From Flavobacterium phycosphaerae (GTDB lineage Bacteria > Bacteroidota > Bacteroidia > Flavobacteriales > Flavobacteriaceae), in contig NZ_JAAATZ010000001.1 of assembly GCF_010119235.1 (NCBI RefSeq), positions 2,758,501 through 2,822,500 on the forward strand: a stretch of 64,000 nucleotides of DNA, in the 5' to 3' direction. Each line of letters opens with the position of its first letter. The stretch's first letter is position 1. The notes beneath the pieces are model-generated. The model ran no database searches and was not told the DNA's origin. It saw only the letters and a program-made list of their open reading frames with translations. This document shows positions 61,422 to 64,000 of the stretch, one piece after another. The position numbers and the translations under genes are program-made.

Positions 61422-63623
61422 TTAAAATCGGAACTGTATTTTACTTTTTATAAACAATGGTGTGCCCGGTGTAAAATGAATTTCCGTTACGGACTGACCT
61501 TCATTTTGTAGCCTCGATTCGGTAGCAAACTGAGTTTCATTCCATTCAACATTGAAAATATTTTCAATCGATAAACCAAAGACAAGGTTTTTATACTCGT
61601 AATTAATATTTATATCGGTGATGCAATATCCTTTGGCAACAATAGAATTATCTTCATTCGCAGATCTTGATTTTAGAAAACGACAATGTAGACCTCCTGA
61701 AAATCTTTTTAAATTGTTAATACTAAATCCACCAGTTGAAGTAAAATCAGGGGCTAACGGAACATAATCTTGACCCGATGGCTCGTCAATACTTCTTGCG
61801 TGTGTATAATTTAAGTCAGCATCAAAAAATAGCCAATCCTTAATTTGATAACGAATACCTAAATCAATTCCGGTTCTTTTAGTTCTTCCGCTTGGCTCAA
61901 CAATTCCTGCATCGCCGACATATACAAACTCCTGCTCTAAAAACAAATACCATAAAGCGGTATTAATTACTAATTTTGGAACTGGTTTGAAAATAGTTCC
62001 TAAATCAGCACCAATGGCCGTTGGCAAGGTTTTTTTTCCAATTTGTGCTACCACTACCCTAGTGTCATTAGAATGAAATCCCAATCCGGATTTTAAATAC
62101 CATTGCAGATTGTTATTTTGGGCATAAATGAAATTCAATTTCGGGGATACTTTTATTTTATCAACCGCTTGGATTTGGTAACTATTAGCTAATCTATCAT
62201 GATAAAGGAATTTAAAATAATCCAAACGAATAGCTGGGTTTATTTTAAATTTACCAAAATCAAATTCAGCACTACCATAGGCAAACATGGTAGATTGGTT
62301 AATATCTCCCAATTGGATTTTTTCCAGTGTTGTATATCTGCCCACTGTATGGGATAACTCTGTGTTTGAAGTATCATCTGTTCGATAGCCTATACCAAGT
62401 TGATACAAGGAATTTTCCGGTTTTGAATTAATTTCTGCATTAAAACCATAGATATTTCGTTTTTCCTTTTGCCGTAATTGGTCCCCATTTATTGGATCTA
62501 ATAAGAAGAAAGTAAAGTTAGAGTACAATTCAAAATCATAGTAAGTGTAATAGGAATTGGCTTTAATAAATGTCTTTTCTGAAAGTGGTTTTAAAATGAT
62601 GAAGTTAACATTGGTTCGAGAAGTATTCCCACCTTCCGTATTATCAACAGCACCAAAGCGGTCTATAGTTCCATTATCAACTAATCTTTGAGGAATTTGC
62701 CCGGAAGCATTCCAATTACTGGTAAACCTTGAAACTTGAATAGAAAACTTACTATTGTCTTCAAAAATTCCTGTATATTTTCCGAAGAGGTTAATTCGTT
62801 TAAAATTTTGAGGTGAATCAAAAGGACCGTCTGTTAGGATGTATTCTGTGGCGATATACGCATTCTTATTTCTGTTGTTTTCAAACAGATTAATTACACT
62901 AACGGTTCTCAACGTATTGAATTGACCGGCTTCAAAACTAATAAAACTTTTATCTGTCTTTTCCTTTGTTTGAAAACTTACATACCCAGCAGTAGTGAAA
63001 TCACCTTTAGCAGCATAATACGTTCCTTTGCCAAAATCAATTTTTTCGACCGTTTCCGGAATAACAAAATGTAAATCGGCATAGCCCTGTCCGTGAGCAT
63101 GAGAAACCATATTAACCGGCATTCCGTCTACTGAAACAGCGATATCGGTTCCGTGATCAATATCAAAACCCCTAAGAAAGATTTGTTCTGCTTTGCCGCC
63201 ACCCGCATGTTGTCCGATAAACAAGCCCGGTACTTTTCTTAGAATTTCTTGGGAAGAATTCACAGGATTAGTCATCAGATCCATTTTGGAAATGACATTC
63301 ATTGCTGACATTTTGGGTTGAATAATTACTTGTTCCAGCTTATAAATATCTTCTTCTAAAACAATCTTACTTTCATTTGCATTTACTATGTAATTGCTTT
63401 TTTTATAACCTAATGCATTTATTGAGAGAACATCATCTAAGCTTGTTTTATCTATACTGAAGGTACCAAACTCATTACTATGGGCATGTGTATTTGATTT
63501 CTCATTTATGATATAGGCATTTTCAATTGGGTTACCAATGCTATCAATAACAATTCCCCTATGGACTTGTCCATAACTGAAAATTGATGCTGACATAAAA
63601 GAGAAAATCAATAAGCATTTCAT
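61422..63623 (-). CDS. TonB-dependent outer membrane receptor
   Basis: 733 residues from the ATG at 63623; an in-frame GTG codon lies one step upstream. A signal peptide (to IFSYGQV) is followed by a carboxypeptidase-like domain (VIDSIGNPIENAYI), a plug with GMPVNMVSHAHGQGYADLHFV, and a barrel ending in a Phe (IQFRF). It imports a large or metal ligand with TonB energy. A His-rich plug suggests a metal but this is a guess. Its start overlaps the TPR gene's stop by one base (TGATG). Confidence 0.88.
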   Translation of the reverse strand: MKCLLIFSFMSASIFSYGQVHRGIVIDSIGNPIENAYIINEKSNTHAHSNEFGTFSIDKTSLDDVLSINALGYKKSNYIVNANESKIVLEEDIYKLEQVIIQPKMSAMNVISKMDLMTNPVNSSQEILRKVPGLFIGQHAGGGKAEQIFLRGFDIDHGTDIAVSVDGMPVNMVSHAHGQGYADLHFVIPETVEKIDFGKGTYYAAKGDFTTAGYVSFQTKEKTDKSFISFEAGQFNTLRTVSVINLFENNRNKNAYIATEYILTDGPFDSPQNFKRINLFGKYTGIFEDNSKFSIQVSRFTSNWNASGQIPQRLVDNGTIDRFGAVDNTEGGNTSRTNVNFIILKPLSEKTFIKANSYYTYYDFELYSNFTFFLLDPINGDQLRQKEKRNIYGFNAEINSKPENSLYQLGIGYRTDDTSNTELSHTVGRYTTLEKIQLGDINQSTMFAYGSAEFDFGKFKINPAIRLDYFKFLYHDRLANSYQIQAVDKIKVSPKLNFIYAQNNNLQWYLKSGLGFHSNDTRVVVAQIGKKTLPTAIGADLGTIFKPVPKLVINTALWYLFLEQEFVYVGDAGIVEPSGRTKRTGIDLGIRYQIKDWLFFDADLNYTHARSIDEPSGQDYVPLAPDFTSTGGFSINNLKRFSGGLHCRFLKSRSANEDNSIVAKGYCITDININYEYKNLVFGLSIENIFNVEWNETQFATESRLQNEGQSVTEIHFTPGTPLFIKSKIQFRF

Positions 63624-64000
63624 CACAAATTAATTATTTTTCTTTCGAGATTTGGTCCCAATTCAAAAGTGCTTTTCATTAATTCCTCTTTAATTGGATT
63701 AACTTCATTCAGTTTATTGTTGGCTTTGTATAATACAGCTAAATGATAATTTAACTTTGGTTCAAATGATTTTCCGACCACATATTTTTCTACTATTTCA
63801 AGAGCTTTTTCCTTTTTACCTAAATTATAGTATGACCAAGCCAATAAATCATAGGAAACCGGAGTGGGTCTATGCTCCACTTCTTCCTGCGCTATTTCTA
63901 ATGCTCTTTGTTTGGTCGAATCTTCCTCAGCAAATAGAATGACGTTATAACTGTTATACATGGCACCATAATGTTTGTTTTTGAGTAACTTTGAGTATGC
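63623..64000 (-). CDS. TPR-repeat protein, 3' part (runs off the window)
   Basis: The frame is open from the window end to the stop at 63623. An internal ATG at 63961 is preceded by 13 in-frame sense codons, so the true start is likely beyond the window. The visible 126 residues have TPR-like helical pairs (DLLAWSYYNLGKKEKALEIVEKY and YHLAVLYKANNKL). It precedes the TonB receptor gene, probably in the same operon. Confidence 0.7.
   Translation of the reverse strand, partial: AYSKLLKNKHYGAMYNSYNVILFAEEDSTKQRALEIAQEEVEHRPTPVSYDLLAWSYYNLGKKEKALEIVEKYVVGKSFEPKLNYHLAVLYKANNKLNEVNPIKEELMKSTFELGPNLERKIINL

Noticed and set aside
1..64000. tRNA, rRNA, phage or insertion sequence genes
   Set aside because: None visible in the reading frames or in the intergenic stretches I examined; small RNAs cannot be excluded.

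Overview
The window comes from a low-GC member of the Bacteroidota, most likely a Flavobacterium or a close relative. Evidence for this: five secreted proteins with type IX (Por) secretion C-terminal sorting domains, an LpxC-FabZ fusion in an lpx operon, flavobacterial TAnnTTTG promoter boxes ahead of many genes, LuxR and OmpR regulators typical of the group, and many lipoproteins with short leaders. No rRNA, tRNA or CRISPR array was seen. Several ORF starts were moved to internal ATGs that begin clear signal peptides or fit the family.

Layout. 1-704: tail of an unknown gene and two copies of a hairpin RNA-like motif. 0.7-11.1 kb: housekeeping and envelope genes (SF2 helicase, MscS channel, thioesterase, NUDIX, OmpA protein, a two-component system, a Rieske protein). 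11.3-18.5 kb: LTA synthase-like sulfatase, a secreted phospholipase D-like protein, a VWA membrane protein and fabG. 18.6-24.3 kb: a co-directional ECF sigma operon with a Spy/CpxP-like protein, an MbnP-like protein, two MauG/MbnH-type di-heme proteins and a YHYH protein; this looks like a copper- or redox-related envelope module. 24.3-30.4 kb: two tandem leucine-rich T9SS proteins beside sucD. A second copy of the last 45 bp of sucD lies between the two paralogues. 30.5-38.7 kb: lpxD, lpxC-fabZ, lpxA, efp and an lpxD paralogue, with an HD phosphohydrolase and menD. 53.5-64 kb: a giant NHL/Ig T9SS protein with its own TPR kinase and LuxR regulator, a glutathione peroxidase, and a TonB receptor behind a TPR gene that runs off the window.

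The most unusual region is 39.4-53.4 kb. About sixteen small plus-strand genes, mostly lipoproteins, secreted or membrane proteins of unknown function, are each followed by an element of about 100-140 bp. The elements share a common plan: a 5' end ending in AAC followed by AGCGGTT, a conserved centre of the form TATCTTTACnACTAACCGC, an AAGCCGC-like box, and a 3' end ACGTT(A/G). Two element subfamilies alternate. In several cases the start of a gene unit is complementary to the end of the same unit rather than to the adjacent element end. This is the signature expected of mobile integron gene cassettes with attC sites. No integrase is visible, so the region looks like an integrase-less cassette array (CALIN) in a Bacteroidota genome. 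Two adjacent cassette genes carry single-base frameshifts in homopolymers within their first codons.
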